From JBEAOO01 sp041164825 (GTDB lineage Bacteria > Pseudomonadota > Gammaproteobacteria > Burkholderiales > Burkholderiaceae_C), in assembly GCA_041164825.1 (NCBI GenBank), contig JBEAOO010000190.1, positions 1 through 31,503 of the forward strand: a stretch of 31,503 nt of DNA. Direction: 5' to 3'. The notes under the pieces were generated by a model, which saw only the letters and a program-made list of their open reading frames with translations, was not told the origin of the DNA and searched no databases. Positions 16,562 through 24,985 of the stretch are shown in pieces. Every line of letters begins with the position of its first letter. Positions within the stretch are counted from its first letter, which is position 1. The position numbers and the translations under genes were made by a program.

Positions 16562-17791
16562 ATGCTCGACGTGCTCATCATCGGCGGCGGGGTGTGCGGG
16601 CTGGCGCTGGCGCACAGCCTGCAGGCCAAACGCGTGGACTGGCGCCTGCTGGAGGCGCGCGATCGCTTGGGCGGCCGCGTGCTCACCCAGGCCGCGGGCC
16701 CCGCGGGCGACACGCCCATTGACCTCGGCCCCACCTGGTTCTGGCCCGATCACCAGCCGTCCATCACCCGGCTGGTGAGCGACCTGGGTTTGCAGGCCTT
16801 CCCGCAAACCGACGACGGCCGCCTGCTGCACCTGAGCGACCCGAACGCCACCCCCCAAACCGTGGCCGTGGGCGTGAGCGCCAACGGTGAACTGCACAGC
16901 GGCTCGGCCCCCGACGACCCGCCCGCCCAAGGCGTGCACGGCGGCGCCATGCGCATTGCCGGTGGCATGGGCGCACTGGTGCAGGCCCTGGCCGCACCCT
17001 TGCCCGCCGCGCGCATCCAGCGGGGCACGGCGGTGCACACCCTGGTCGATCACGGCAACTGCGTGGCCGTGCATTGGACCGACACCCAGGGCGAGGCCTG
17101 CAGCCTCACCGCCCGCCGCGTGGTGCTGGCGCTGCCGCCGCGGCTGGCCTATGCGCGGCTCGCGTTTGAGCCCGCGCTGAGCGAGGCCGTGTCGGCCGCG
17201 CTGCGCCACACCCCCACCTGGATGGCCACCGCTGCCAAAGTCGGCATGGCCTACACGCGCCCCTTCTGGCGCGAGGCCGGCCACAGCGGCAACGCCTGGG
17301 TCACGCACCCGCAAGCGGTGTTGGCCGAGGTGTTTGACGCCAGCACGCCGGCGCAAACCGATGCCGCGTCGCCAGACACCCCCAGCAGCCACGCCGCCCT
17401 GGCCGGTTTCAGCGCCCTCGGCGCCAGCGCCCGGCCGCAGTTCGGCGCGGTGGGCATGGCGTTGCTGCTGCGCAGCCAGCTCGGCCAGCTGTTTGGTGCC
17501 GAGGCGCAAGACGGCGAGCTGCACACGCTGGACTGGGCGCTCGAACCCCACACCTGCAGCCCGCTCGACCTGGCCGAAGACAGCCAGCCGCTCGAACACC
17601 CCAGCTACGGCGAGCCCTTGCTCACCCAGCCGCACTGGCAAGGCCGCTTGCTGTTTGGCGGCTCCGAAACCGCACGCCAAGGCGGCGGGTATGTGGAAGG
17701 CGCACTGAGTGCGGCGGCGCGTTTGCGGCGCGAGCTGCTGCAGGCGCCCGCCGCGGCAAACCCCGAACCCCTGGCCCGGGCCCGCGCATGA
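16562..17791 (+). CDS. FAD-dependent amine-oxidase-like flavoprotein
   Basis: A 409-residue protein. The N-terminus L-I-I-G-G-G-V-C-G-L-A-L-A is a dinucleotide-binding G-x-G-x-x-G site, followed by R-L-L-E-A-R-D-R-L-G-G-R-V, which binds the FAD ribose in monoamine-oxidase-type enzymes. L-G-P-T-W-F-W fits the substrate side. The C-terminus has G-R-L-L-F-G-G-S-E-T-A-R-Q-G-G-G-Y-V-E-G-A, the FAD motif near the end. No signal peptide is seen, so it acts in the cytoplasm. The substrate is unknown. ATG follows AAGGAGTCAAC. Its stop overlaps the AAA+ gene start as ATGA (17788-17791), so the two are coupled. Confidence 0.85.
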   Translation: MLDVLIIGGGVCGLALAHSLQAKRVDWRLLEARDRLGGRVLTQAAGPAGDTPIDLGPTWFWPDHQPSITRLVSDLGLQAFPQTDDGRLLHLSDPNATPQTVAVGVSANGELHSGSAPDDPPAQGVHGGAMRIAGGMGALVQALAAPLPAARIQRGTAVHTLVDHGNCVAVHWTDTQGEACSLTARRVVLALPPRLAYARLAFEPALSEAVSAALRHTPTWMATAAKVGMAYTRPFWREAGHSGNAWVTHPQAVLAEVFDASTPAQTDAASPDTPSSHAALAGFSALGASARPQFGAVGMALLLRSQLGQLFGAEAQDGELHTLDWALEPHTCSPLDLAEDSQPLEHPSYGEPLLTQPHWQGRLLFGGSETARQGGGYVEGALSAAARLRRELLQAPAAANPEPLARARA

Positions 17792-19491
17792 AACTCGCCC
17801 TCGAACGCACGCAAGTCAGCGCGCTGATCGATGCCTTTCCGCGCCTGGCGCATTTGAGCGATCAGCTGCGGTTTGGCCCCCGCATCGAGTTGCCCCACCA
17901 CCAGCTGCAACTCGATGAACTGCTGTTCGTGGGCGACCTGTATGCCGCGGCAGGTGGTGATTCGGCGGGACGCCTCGGCCAGCTGCAAAGCCTGTTGGCC
18001 GCGCTGCAGCAGCCGGGCGAGCGCTTTGCCAAGGGCGATGACCTGGAGCAACTGCTGCCCGCACTCGCACGCTATCTGGCTTGTGATGCGCTGCGTGGCT
18101 GGCTCTTCCACAGCAATGTGGCGGGCAAACCGCTGGCCTGGGTGGTGACGCGCATCGACTACGTGGCCGCCTCCAACGAAGAAATGGGCAAGGTGATGGT
18201 CGAGCTCAAGGCCATGGCGCGCATCGGCATCACCAGCCAGGTGCTGCGCTTCACCGAGGCCGACCTGCCCGGCCACAGCGTGGCCGAGATGCTGGCCGCC
18301 AAGGGCTGGCTCAAAGAGACCCCAGCGCTGATCGCCACGCATGACGCCACGGCCGAGCGCTACTTCCAGTGGCGCGCGCGCTATGGCGAGCAGTTCAGCG
18401 CCAGCGGCATGGGCTTCCATGCCGAGGACCCGAGCGCCTCGCACCGTGACACGGACTGGAGCCGCAAAGACCAGATCGTGCTGTCGACCTCCGGCGGCGC
18501 GGCGCGGCTGGTGAATGACGAGGCCATCTTGCCGCCGCGCGCCACCACGCTCGACGCCACCGGCGACATCCTCGGCCCCTATCTGCGCAAAGCCGCCAAG
18601 AGCAACCGCTACGCCGCCGAGGACGAGGTAGAGGCCATCCGCGCGAGCAGCCCCAAGGGCCTGTTCACGCAGCTGCCGGTGCACGGCTATTTGTTCATGT
18701 TCCACCTCGAACTGCACCACCACCTGTGGGTGCATGTGGACGATGTGCAGCCCTACGCCTACCAGCCCGAGCTCAAGACCAAGCTGGTGCTGCCGCCCGA
18801 GCAAACCGACCTGATCGACATCCTCACCGCCGAGATGGACCTGCTGATGGACGACATCGTGGCGGGCAAAAGCGGCGGCACCACCGTGCTCTGCGCCGGC
18901 CCACCCGGCGTGGGCAAAACGCTCACCGCCGAGGTCTACGCCGAGATCGTCGGCCGGCCGCTCTACCGCGTGCACAGCGGCCAGCTGGGCCTGAACGTGG
19001 CCAGCATGGAAACCGCGTTGAAGGACGCGCTCACCCGCGCACAGCGCTGGGGCGCGGTGATGCTGATCGACGAGGCCGATGTCTACATCAAGCGGCGCGA
19101 CGACAACATCACCATGAACGCCGTGGTGGGTGTGTTCTTGCGCGTGCTGGAGTACTTCAACGGCCTGCTGTTTCTCACCACCAACCGCATCGACGACATC
19201 GACGAAGCCATCGTCAGCCGCTGCATCGCGCTGATCCGCTATCACACGCCCGACACCGCCGCCCGCGAACGCATCTGGGGCGTGATGGCGGCGCAGTTTG
19301 GCCTGGCGCTCGATGACGCCACGATCGCGCAACTCGCGCGCCGCTTTGCCACCGCCAGCGGACGCGACATCAAGGGCCTGTCGAAACTGGTGGCCAAGTA
19401 CTGCCACCACAAGCAGCTGCCGCCCACGCCCGAGGTGTTTGAGCGCTGTGCGGTGTTTCGGGGGTTGGACGCACCGGAGCGCAGCGCGTGA
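17788..19491 (+). CDS. AAA+ ATPase with long N-terminal domain
   Basis: A 567-residue protein. The first 330 residues are a domain I do not recognise (helical start; then D-A-T-A-E-R-Y-F-Q-W-R-A-R-Y-G, and H-L-E-L-H-H-H-L-W-V-H-V-D-D before the ATPase). The C-terminal half is a classical AAA+ module. It has Walker A G-P-P-G-V-G-K-T (371-378), Walker B V-M-L-I-D-E-A-D with D428, sensor-1-like L-F-L-T-T-N-R, and an arginine in V-S-R-C. It is probably an unfoldase or remodelling ATPase acting on a nearby protein. It overlaps the flavoprotein gene (ATGA) and the next small gene (TGATG), which implies fixed stoichiometry of the three. Confidence 0.85.
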   Translation: MKLALERTQVSALIDAFPRLAHLSDQLRFGPRIELPHHQLQLDELLFVGDLYAAAGGDSAGRLGQLQSLLAALQQPGERFAKGDDLEQLLPALARYLACDALRGWLFHSNVAGKPLAWVVTRIDYVAASNEEMGKVMVELKAMARIGITSQVLRFTEADLPGHSVAEMLAAKGWLKETPALIATHDATAERYFQWRARYGEQFSASGMGFHAEDPSASHRDTDWSRKDQIVLSTSGGAARLVNDEAILPPRATTLDATGDILGPYLRKAAKSNRYAAEDEVEAIRASSPKGLFTQLPVHGYLFMFHLELHHHLWVHVDDVQPYAYQPELKTKLVLPPEQTDLIDILTAEMDLLMDDIVAGKSGGTTVLCAGPPGVGKTLTAEVYAEIVGRPLYRVHSGQLGLNVASMETALKDALTRAQRWGAVMLIDEADVYIKRRDDNITMNAVVGVFLRVLEYFNGLLFLTTNRIDDIDEAIVSRCIALIRYHTPDTAARERIWGVMAAQFGLALDDATIAQLARRFATASGRDIKGLSKLVAKYCHHKQLPPTPEVFERCAVFRGLDAPERSA

Positions 19492-19757
19492 TGGCAGTGG
19501 GGTCGAGCGCCGAGACCTGGGTGCTCGCCGAGATGATCACCCACAGCCACATCTGGCGCGGCGCCGGCCACAGCGAGGCCGACGCCCGCACGGCCTTGCT
19601 CGCCGCCTGGACGCTCCACCGCCACGCCGTCGTCGCTCAACACCCCCAACTCGCACCCACCTTGCCCGAAGCCGCCGACTTGCCCACGCACTTCCCGATC
19701 CGGTTCATGGCGTATGCGTGTGGGGGTGGGTATCGGGATGGGGAGCGGGTGGTGTGA
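19491..19757 (+). CDS. Small protein coupled to the AAA+ ATPase gene
   Basis: An 88-residue protein of unknown function. The ATG at 19491 shares bases with the ATPase stop (TGATG). The core E-T-W-V-L-A-E-M-I-T-H-S-H-I-W-R-G-A-G-H-S-E-A-D-A-R and A-A-W-T-L-H-R-H-A-V is helical and rich in histidine and tryptophan. No membrane segment or signal is visible. The tight overlap suggests a partner or adaptor for the ATPase. Confidence 0.65.
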   Translation: MAVGSSAETWVLAEMITHSHIWRGAGHSEADARTALLAAWTLHRHAVVAQHPQLAPTLPEAADLPTHFPIRFMAYACGGGYRDGERVV

Positions 19758-19876
19758 GTGCGGTAGGGCGCGCTGCGCAGGGAGGCCGCAGGCCGGCCTC
19801 AAGCAAGGGATGGACGCAGCGACTCCTGGAGCGCACAGTGCCTCATCCGCCGCAGCTCGCGGCCAGGAGCGCTGCC

Positions 19877-20290
19877 ATGCTGATGCCTCGCCTGTCTCTG
19901 TTTTGCGCTCGGTCGATGATGTTGGCGGGGCTGCTCAGCGTCAGCAGCGCGCTGTGGGCACAGAGCGCGCCACCCGATGCGCCCACCAGCTTCCCGCCCG
20001 AGGCCACCACGCCCACGGCTGCGGCGCTGCAAACCGCCCTGGCCGGCAAGGTGTTCAACGTCAAGTTGGCGGATGGCGTCACCTGGCGTTTGCAGTACCA
20101 AACCAACGGCTACTGGTTCATCAACACCAGCCGCGGCTTTGCCGACACCGGCAAGTGGTCGACCCAAGACGGCCAGTTGTGCGGCGGCGGCAAACGCATC
20201 AAAGAGACCTGCAATGCCATGCGCCTGCAGGGCGGCACGCTGTACATGCAGCGCGACAGCGGGGAGGTGGTGGTGTTGGTGGCGGAGTGA
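19877..20290 (+). CDS. Small secreted protein of unknown function
   Basis: A 137-residue protein with ATG behind CCAGGAGCGCTGCC. The N-terminus (M-L-M-P-R-L then an L/S/A-rich core to A-L-W-A-Q-S) is a signal peptide, cleaved about residue 29. The mature part has a proline-rich stretch and then short beta strands: K-V-F-N-V-K-L-A-D-G-V-T-W-R-L-Q-Y, G-Y-W-F-I-N-T-S-R-G-F-A-D-T-G-K-W, and two cysteines (Q-L-C-G, E-T-C-N) that may form a disulfide. It would work in the periplasm or outside the cell. No link to nitrogen fixation is visible. Confidence 0.65.
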   Translation: MLMPRLSLFCARSMMLAGLLSVSSALWAQSAPPDAPTSFPPEATTPTAAALQTALAGKVFNVKLADGVTWRLQYQTNGYWFINTSRGFADTGKWSTQDGQLCGGGKRIKETCNAMRLQGGTLYMQRDSGEVVVLVAE

Positions 20291-20335
20291 GCCCCACGGC
20301 CGTCCAATGACACCCTCACCCGCGAGGCACACCAC

Positions 20336-21181
20336 ATGGCCACCCACCCGACCGTGGAACAGCTCACCCAGCGGCTGACACAGCGCTTTGTCGGCCCAAG
20401 CACAGCGCACCTGGACGACGTGCAAGGCCTGGTGCGGGCGAGCGCCGAGTCGGCCTGGGCCACGCCCGCCGACGCCAAGGCCCGCAAGGCCGAACTGCAA
20501 GAGGCCTTGCGGCAGATGGAGGGCTCGCACGATGCGCTGCTGGCCTACCTGCGCCCGGTGGTCGATCTGCAGTTGACCAAGGCGGCGGCGCTGCGAACCT
20601 ACTGCGCGCTGTTGGCCGCCGTGTGCGTGCCGATCGCTCTTTCTGCTGCGCTTCCCGGCGTGGCACGCGGGGTGGCCTGGTTCGTTATTGTGTTGGCGCT
20701 GTTCGGCGCAGGCATGACGTTGCAAACCAGCCGCACCCACTGGCCAACGGACGAGCAGTTCGGCAGTGCCGAGGCAGAAAGCCGCTGGTTGATCGGCCTG
20801 TTGCACCAGCGCGGGCACCGCGTCAATGATGGCGTGACACTGACCCAGTTGGCCACAGGGCTGTTGGCCGTGCCGCTGATCGGGGTCGCGATCGTGCTCT
20901 GGCCTGCCGCGCAGCGCGATACGCTGCGCGCGCCCACTGCCGAAGAACAGGCGGCGAGCGGGGTCTCCCGCGCGGCATCAACCGCCCAAGCGGCAGCCTC
21001 TGCGGCGGCGTCAGCGGCGTCGACGGCAGGAGCAGCGGCGGTGGCGGCCCAGACCGCCGCAGCGGCGGCGCAACAAGCGGCCTCCGCGGCGGCGCGGTCT
21101 CCGGGTGCCCAGGGCAGAAACAAGAACAAGTCCAAGAACAAGGGCCGCGCCTTGAGCAAAGCCAAGGCCGCCCCGCACTGA
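20336..21181 (+). CDS. Membrane protein with alanine-rich, lysine-rich tail
   Basis: A 281-residue protein. Residues 1-80 are soluble and helical. Hydrophobic segments lie at about 86-104 (A-L-R-T-Y-C-A-L-L-A-A-V), 106-125 (V-A-W-F-V-I-V-L-A-L-F-G-A-G) and 168-188 (L-A-T-G-L-L-A-V-P-L-I-G-V-A-I-V-L-W). After the last segment comes an A-rich stretch (A-A-S-T-A-Q-A-A-A-S and on) that could be helical or coiled. The end is basic, with K-N-K-S-K-N-K-G-R. The family is not recognised. ATG follows CGCGAGGCACACC with a weak ribosome site. Confidence 0.6.
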   Translation: MATHPTVEQLTQRLTQRFVGPSTAHLDDVQGLVRASAESAWATPADAKARKAELQEALRQMEGSHDALLAYLRPVVDLQLTKAAALRTYCALLAAVCVPIALSAALPGVARGVAWFVIVLALFGAGMTLQTSRTHWPTDEQFGSAEAESRWLIGLLHQRGHRVNDGVTLTQLATGLLAVPLIGVAIVLWPAAQRDTLRAPTAEEQAASGVSRAASTAQAAASAAASAASTAGAAAVAAQTAAAAAQQAASAAARSPGAQGRNKNKSKNKGRALSKAKAAPH

Positions 21182-21323
21182 GGGACCGATAGGCGCCGTT
21201 GGCGGGGCCGCCCCGGACGCTGCGCCACAGCCCGCACGCTTCTTGCGGAGCCCTGCCTCAACCCGCCCCAATCCGGGCTTTTGTCTGCGCGCTGTGTCTG
21301 CTTTCGCCCAAACGCTCCCACCT

Positions 21324-22952
21324 GTGTCGCCCACCCTGCATGTGCTGAGCGAGGGCGACCTGCGCCGCTGGCGAACGTGTGCGCGTTTGCAGTGGCTGCA
21401 CCGTGCGGCGCTGCGGGCGCATGAGGCCAGTGGGCCCGGTGCAGCGGGCCACTCGGCGGACGCGAGCCGCGATGGCCGCGGCCAGCGCGTAGCCGGGCCC
21501 GCCGAGCCGGACGTGGTGTTCGGCCCCGAGCCCGCGTTGGCGCTGCGGGCCAGCTACCCCGAGGCGCTGAGCATCGCGCCGCCTGCGGCCGATGCGGGCA
21601 GCGAGGCGGACAACGAGGCCGATTGGGCGCGGGCCATCGCCGCCACCACCGCTGCGATGACCGACCCGGCGCGTCAGGCGATGGGTGCGGCCGTGCTGGG
21701 CGCTTGCGTGCAAAGCGACGACGGGGCGCGGGTGCGCATTGACGTGCTGGTGCGGGGCGCGCTGGGGTGGCAGATCTACAAACAGCGGCTGGCCACGGTG
21801 GCCGATGACGCCGATGTGGACGCACTGGCGCTGTGGGTGCATGTGGCCTCGCGCGCGGGTTGGCGGGTGCAGAGCGCGGGGCTGCTGTTGGTGGACACGG
21901 GTTTTGTGTACCCGGGCATGCAGTGCTATGCGGGTTTGTTTCGCGAGGTGGACGTGGGGCCGATGCTCGGCACGCGGCCGGTGGGCGAGTGGCTGGCGGC
22001 GCTGCGCGGCAGCGAGGCGGGCCCCAAGCCCGCGCCCGCGCTGGGCGCGCCGTGTGCGCAGGGCGGCGGCTGCCGATTCATGGCCGAGTGCCATGCGGGC
22101 GAGCCCGGTGGCCGGGTGGTGGACCCGGCCTGGCAACTGGACATCGTGGGCAAGGAGTTGGCGGCGGCGCTGCGCCGCGAAGGCCATGTGGACCTGCGCA
22201 GCGTGCCGCCCGAGCGGCTGAGCGATGCGCGCCACCGCCGTGCGCTGCGCGCGGTGCGGCAAGGCGCGCCGGTGCTGGAGCCCGGCGTGGCGCGGCTGAT
22301 GCGCGAGCTGCCCTGGCCGCGCCTGCACCTGCGCATGGAAACCATCGGCTTTGCCGTGCCGGTGTGGCCGGGCACGCGGCCCTACCAGGTGCTGCCGTTT
22401 CAGTGGAGCTGCGATGTGGAGACGGCGCCAGGGCAGTGGACGCACCACGGCTTTTTGGCCGACGCGGCGGGCGGCGACCCGCGGCGCGCGTTTGCGCTGA
22501 GCTTGCTGGTCGCCCTCAATGCACACGGCACACAAGGCGCCATCCTGGCCTACAACGCCGGCTTCGAGCGCAACCGCATCCGCGAGTTGGCGCAGCAGTT
22601 TGACGAACTGCGTGAGCCGCTGGAGGCGCTGCTGCCGCGCGTGGTGGACCTCTTTCAGCTGGCGCGCACCCACTACTACCACCCGGCCATGGCGGGCTCG
22701 TGGTCGGCCAAGACGGTGTTTGGCCTGATCGCGCCCGAGCTGAACGTGACACGGCTGGGGCGGCGCGAGGCCGATGCGCCGCTGCAGGCGTTTGCGCGCT
22801 CGCTGCAACGCGGCTTGCCGGCCGCTGAGCGCGAGCGCCTGCGCAGCGCGCTGCAGGCCCACGGCCAGCGCCGCACCGAGGCGCTGCGCCGCATGGCCGC
22901 GCTGTTTGACCACGCGGCCGATGACGCCGCGCCGCACTCGCTCACCGACTGA
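21324..22952 (+). CDS. DUF2779-family protein (PD-(D/E)XK plus RNase H-like), probably with damaged active sites
   Basis: The GTG at 21324 puts L-S-E-G-D-L-R-R-W-R-T-C-A near the start, as in DUF2779 proteins; GTG 21294 and TTG 21243 are alternatives. C-x5-C-x5-C (P-C-A-Q-G-G-G-C-R-F-M-A-E-C), with the N-terminal cysteine, forms a Cas4/AddB-like Fe-S site. At the nuclease E-V-K position I read K-Q-R (in G-W-Q-I-Y-K-Q-R). In the RNase H-like half, the usual L-D-F-E-T reads L-R-M-E-T; the later motifs P-Y-Q-V-L-P-F-Q-W-S, Y-N-A-G-F-E-R and Y-Y-H-P-A-M-A-G-S-W are kept. It may bind nucleic acid without cutting. A low-complexity insert lies near 21440-21510. Confidence 0.72.
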   Translation: MSPTLHVLSEGDLRRWRTCARLQWLHRAALRAHEASGPGAAGHSADASRDGRGQRVAGPAEPDVVFGPEPALALRASYPEALSIAPPAADAGSEADNEADWARAIAATTAAMTDPARQAMGAAVLGACVQSDDGARVRIDVLVRGALGWQIYKQRLATVADDADVDALALWVHVASRAGWRVQSAGLLLVDTGFVYPGMQCYAGLFREVDVGPMLGTRPVGEWLAALRGSEAGPKPAPALGAPCAQGGGCRFMAECHAGEPGGRVVDPAWQLDIVGKELAAALRREGHVDLRSVPPERLSDARHRRALRAVRQGAPVLEPGVARLMRELPWPRLHLRMETIGFAVPVWPGTRPYQVLPFQWSCDVETAPGQWTHHGFLADAAGGDPRRAFALSLLVALNAHGTQGAILAYNAGFERNRIRELAQQFDELREPLEALLPRVVDLFQLARTHYYHPAMAGSWSAKTVFGLIAPELNVTRLGRREADAPLQAFARSLQRGLPAAERERLRSALQAHGQRRTEALRRMAALFDHAADDAAPHSLTD

Positions 22953-22985
22953 GCCAGCGGCACCCCACACTGAGAGAGACTGGCC

Positions 22986-23357
22986 ATGTACGCACGCGCG
23001 CTGTTCGACATCATTCACACCCGCGGCACGGCCGTGTTGACGCTGCTGGTGTCGATGCAAGGCGGCGCCGATGAGTTGTTTGCCAGCGCCAACACGCGCC
23101 GCGAGGTGGAAGCCCAGTTGTGGGAAGTGGCCCACACCTTGGCCCACTTGCCCCCGGTGGTGCTGCTGCGCCTGCCGCAGGTGGACTGGGCCGGCTGGGG
23201 CGCGCTGCACACGGCCTTGAGCGACCCAGCCGGCGACCCGGCCCACCAGCGTCAAGACATCGTCTGGTACGGCGCCACCGCCTTGCTGCCGGCCACGCTG
23301 GTGTTGCTGGACACGCTGCGCGAACAAGAGCCGGACTGGTTCGCCATTCACTACTGA
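22986..23357 (+). CDS. Unknown protein, paralogue A of a two-copy family
   Basis: A 123-residue protein of unknown family. Its centre R-L-P-Q-V-D-W-A-G-W-G-A-L and W-Y-G-A-T-A-L-L-P-A-T-L-V-L-L align with the protein at 24986-25342. The N-terminal T-A-V-L-T-L-L-V-S and R-R-E-V-E-A-Q-L also match. No signal is present and it is mostly helical. ATG at 22986 follows GAGAGACTGGCC. The two copies flank a PEP-CTERM gene. Confidence 0.7.
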   Translation: MYARALFDIIHTRGTAVLTLLVSMQGGADELFASANTRREVEAQLWEVAHTLAHLPPVVLLRLPQVDWAGWGALHTALSDPAGDPAHQRQDIVWYGATALLPATLVLLDTLREQEPDWFAIHY

Positions 23358-23516
23358 ATCGGCAGCGCGCCCACGGCCCGGCACGCCATGGGGCAGCGAC
23401 GCCACGACGGGCGCACCCCGTCTCGCCGGCCAGCGATGTGGATTCGGTTTGCGATGCCACAAACTGTGGCACCGCACACCGTTTCACCATGGTGACTCCC
23501 CTTCAGGAGACAAACC

Positions 23517-24545
23517 ATGACCCTCGCCACCGCCACCATCATCCCGCCCGCGCGGCACCGCGCCAGCCGCCATCGCGCCACCTTCTCCACGCGGCGTCGC
23601 CCTCCGCTCGCTGCGTTGGTTTGCGGCGGTTTGCTGTTGGGCGGGCAGGCCTCTGCGCTCACGCTGTACGAGACCGCCAACCTGCATATGATGTTGGAGA
23701 CGGCCTCCCACGCACTGACCTTCACCTCGCGGGCGATCCAGGCGGACAGCGCCACGCCGCTGAGTTTTGGCCCACGCAGCGGGCAAACCGTGTTCGGCTT
23801 CACCGGCGCGTATTCGGACAGCGGCTGGTCGCTCAATGGCAACGGCAAGCTCTATGGCGAAGACTTCGCCATGTCGTTTCTGGGCACGCTGAGCGGCACC
23901 GCAGGCAGCAATTTGACGCTGGCCGCCACGGGCGGCGCCACGGTGGGCAGCCTCAAAACCTTGGCCATGGGCTCCACGGCCACCTGGGACTGGAGTGCGA
24001 GCGACCGTGCCTACACCCGCTTCAACGTCAAACAAGAGGGCGAGACCACGGGCAGCTGGTGGTCGCGCTTGGTGAAGTTTGTGGTGCGCAGTGCGGAGCA
24101 GCTGATCACCATCGTGGCCACCGAGGTGATCCGCGTGGCGGTGACGGGCAGCGCCGGCCCCGCCGGTGTGGTGGTGGGCCAAGTGGTGGTGGAACTGGTG
24201 AACCCGGTGATCACCAAAGTGACGCAATCGGCGAGCGACTATGTGCTGGACGAAACCAAATCCCCCGGCCCGTCCACACCGCCCATCACCCCACCGCCCG
24301 ACACCGACCTCGCCACCCTGGTCGACCCCGACAGCCACCTGGCCATGGTCAACAACTTGGAGGACTACTTGCTCGCCAGCGCCAGCTTTGACGACAGTGG
24401 TGCGGTGAGCGGCGGCTTTGTGGCCGTCTCCGCCGTGCCCGAACCCTCCAGCTGGGCGCTCATGCTGGGTGGCCTGACCAGCTTGGGCTGGCTGTTGCGG
24501 CGCCGGCGCTTGGGCGAGCTGCGCGAAGGGCCGCTGGGCGGCTGA
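23517..24545 (+). CDS. PEP-CTERM sorted exported protein
   Basis: A 342-residue protein with ATG behind CAGGAGACAAACC. A basic N-terminus (R-R-R-P-P) precedes a hydrophobic core (L-A-A-L-V-C-G-G-L-L-L-G-G) and A-S-A-L, a signal peptide cleaved about residue 47. The body is G/S/T-rich and beta-strand-like. The end has V-P-E-P-S-S-W-A-L-M-L-G-G-L, a hydrophobic segment, then R-R-R-R: a PEP-CTERM sorting signal processed by an exosortase in exopolysaccharide-producing bacteria. It may be a surface or biofilm-matrix protein. The tail after R-R-R-R (L-G-E-L-R-E-G-P-L-G-G) is longer than usual. Confidence 0.85.
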   Translation: MTLATATIIPPARHRASRHRATFSTRRRPPLAALVCGGLLLGGQASALTLYETANLHMMLETASHALTFTSRAIQADSATPLSFGPRSGQTVFGFTGAYSDSGWSLNGNGKLYGEDFAMSFLGTLSGTAGSNLTLAATGGATVGSLKTLAMGSTATWDWSASDRAYTRFNVKQEGETTGSWWSRLVKFVVRSAEQLITIVATEVIRVAVTGSAGPAGVVVGQVVVELVNPVITKVTQSASDYVLDETKSPGPSTPPITPPPDTDLATLVDPDSHLAMVNNLEDYLLASASFDDSGAVSGGFVAVSAVPEPSSWALMLGGLTSLGWLLRRRRLGELREGPLGG

Positions 24546-24985
24546 TGCGCCTTGGCGTTCAAACTCATCGGCCGCACGGCAGGCGGCAGGCGGCAGGGGC
24601 CATTCTCGGCGCAGAGACTCCTCTCATCCAGAGACTGGCGCACAGCGCTCCCCCAACCGGTGGTGGCATGGCACGTGTTCGCATGCCACGTTGGCGGTGG
24701 GGCGGTGATGGGCCGGGCCGATGTGCGCAGGTCAAGGGGGAATGGACCGACCGAAGGGAGGGCCAGGAGGACACGGAGCACATCGGCCCGACCCATCGCC
24801 GCCCTCGCGCCGAACTTCGAACAAAAGCCGATCCAAGGCCAAGGGCCGCAATGCGCCGAGAACCGAATTCCCCGGCCATGGCGAACTTGTACTTTCAAGC
24901 GCAAGCCCGTGTGTAGCCACAGCGAGTGCGGGTTCAGGCGACGGCCCAGGCGCGTGGTGGCCCGGAATCTGCATTCATTGAGGAC
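24546..24985. other. 440-base gene-free stretch with inverted repeats
   Basis: No convincing gene is seen here. The stretch holds three tandem GGCAGGC units (near 24580-24597) and CAGAGACT twice (near 24617-24645). It also holds a perfect 8-bp inverted repeat (24663-24670/24682-24689) and a 26-base inverted repeat listed separately. It leads to the small gene at 24986. No -24/-12 site with correct 10-base spacing was found. Confidence 0.6.
24701..24803. repeat. 26-bp imperfect inverted repeat (24 of 26 matched)
   Basis: The left arm at 24701-24726 and the right arm at 24778-24803 are complementary except at two positions, around a 51-base loop. Weaker pairing continues outward for about ten bases. 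The size suggests either a folded RNA or the ends of a small non-coding mobile element (MITE-like). No T tract follows the right arm. Confidence 0.65.

Noticed and set aside
23467..23482. TGGCAC upstream of the PEP-CTERM gene as a sigma-54 promoter
   Set aside because: CG, not GC, stands at the -12 position and no TGT-N10-ACA was found nearby.
24659..24682. GG...GC pairs in the 24546-24985 stretch as a sigma-54 promoter
   Set aside because: The TGGCAC there has 9-base spacing to the next GC, and the 10-base pair (24659-24672) lacks the consensus flanks.
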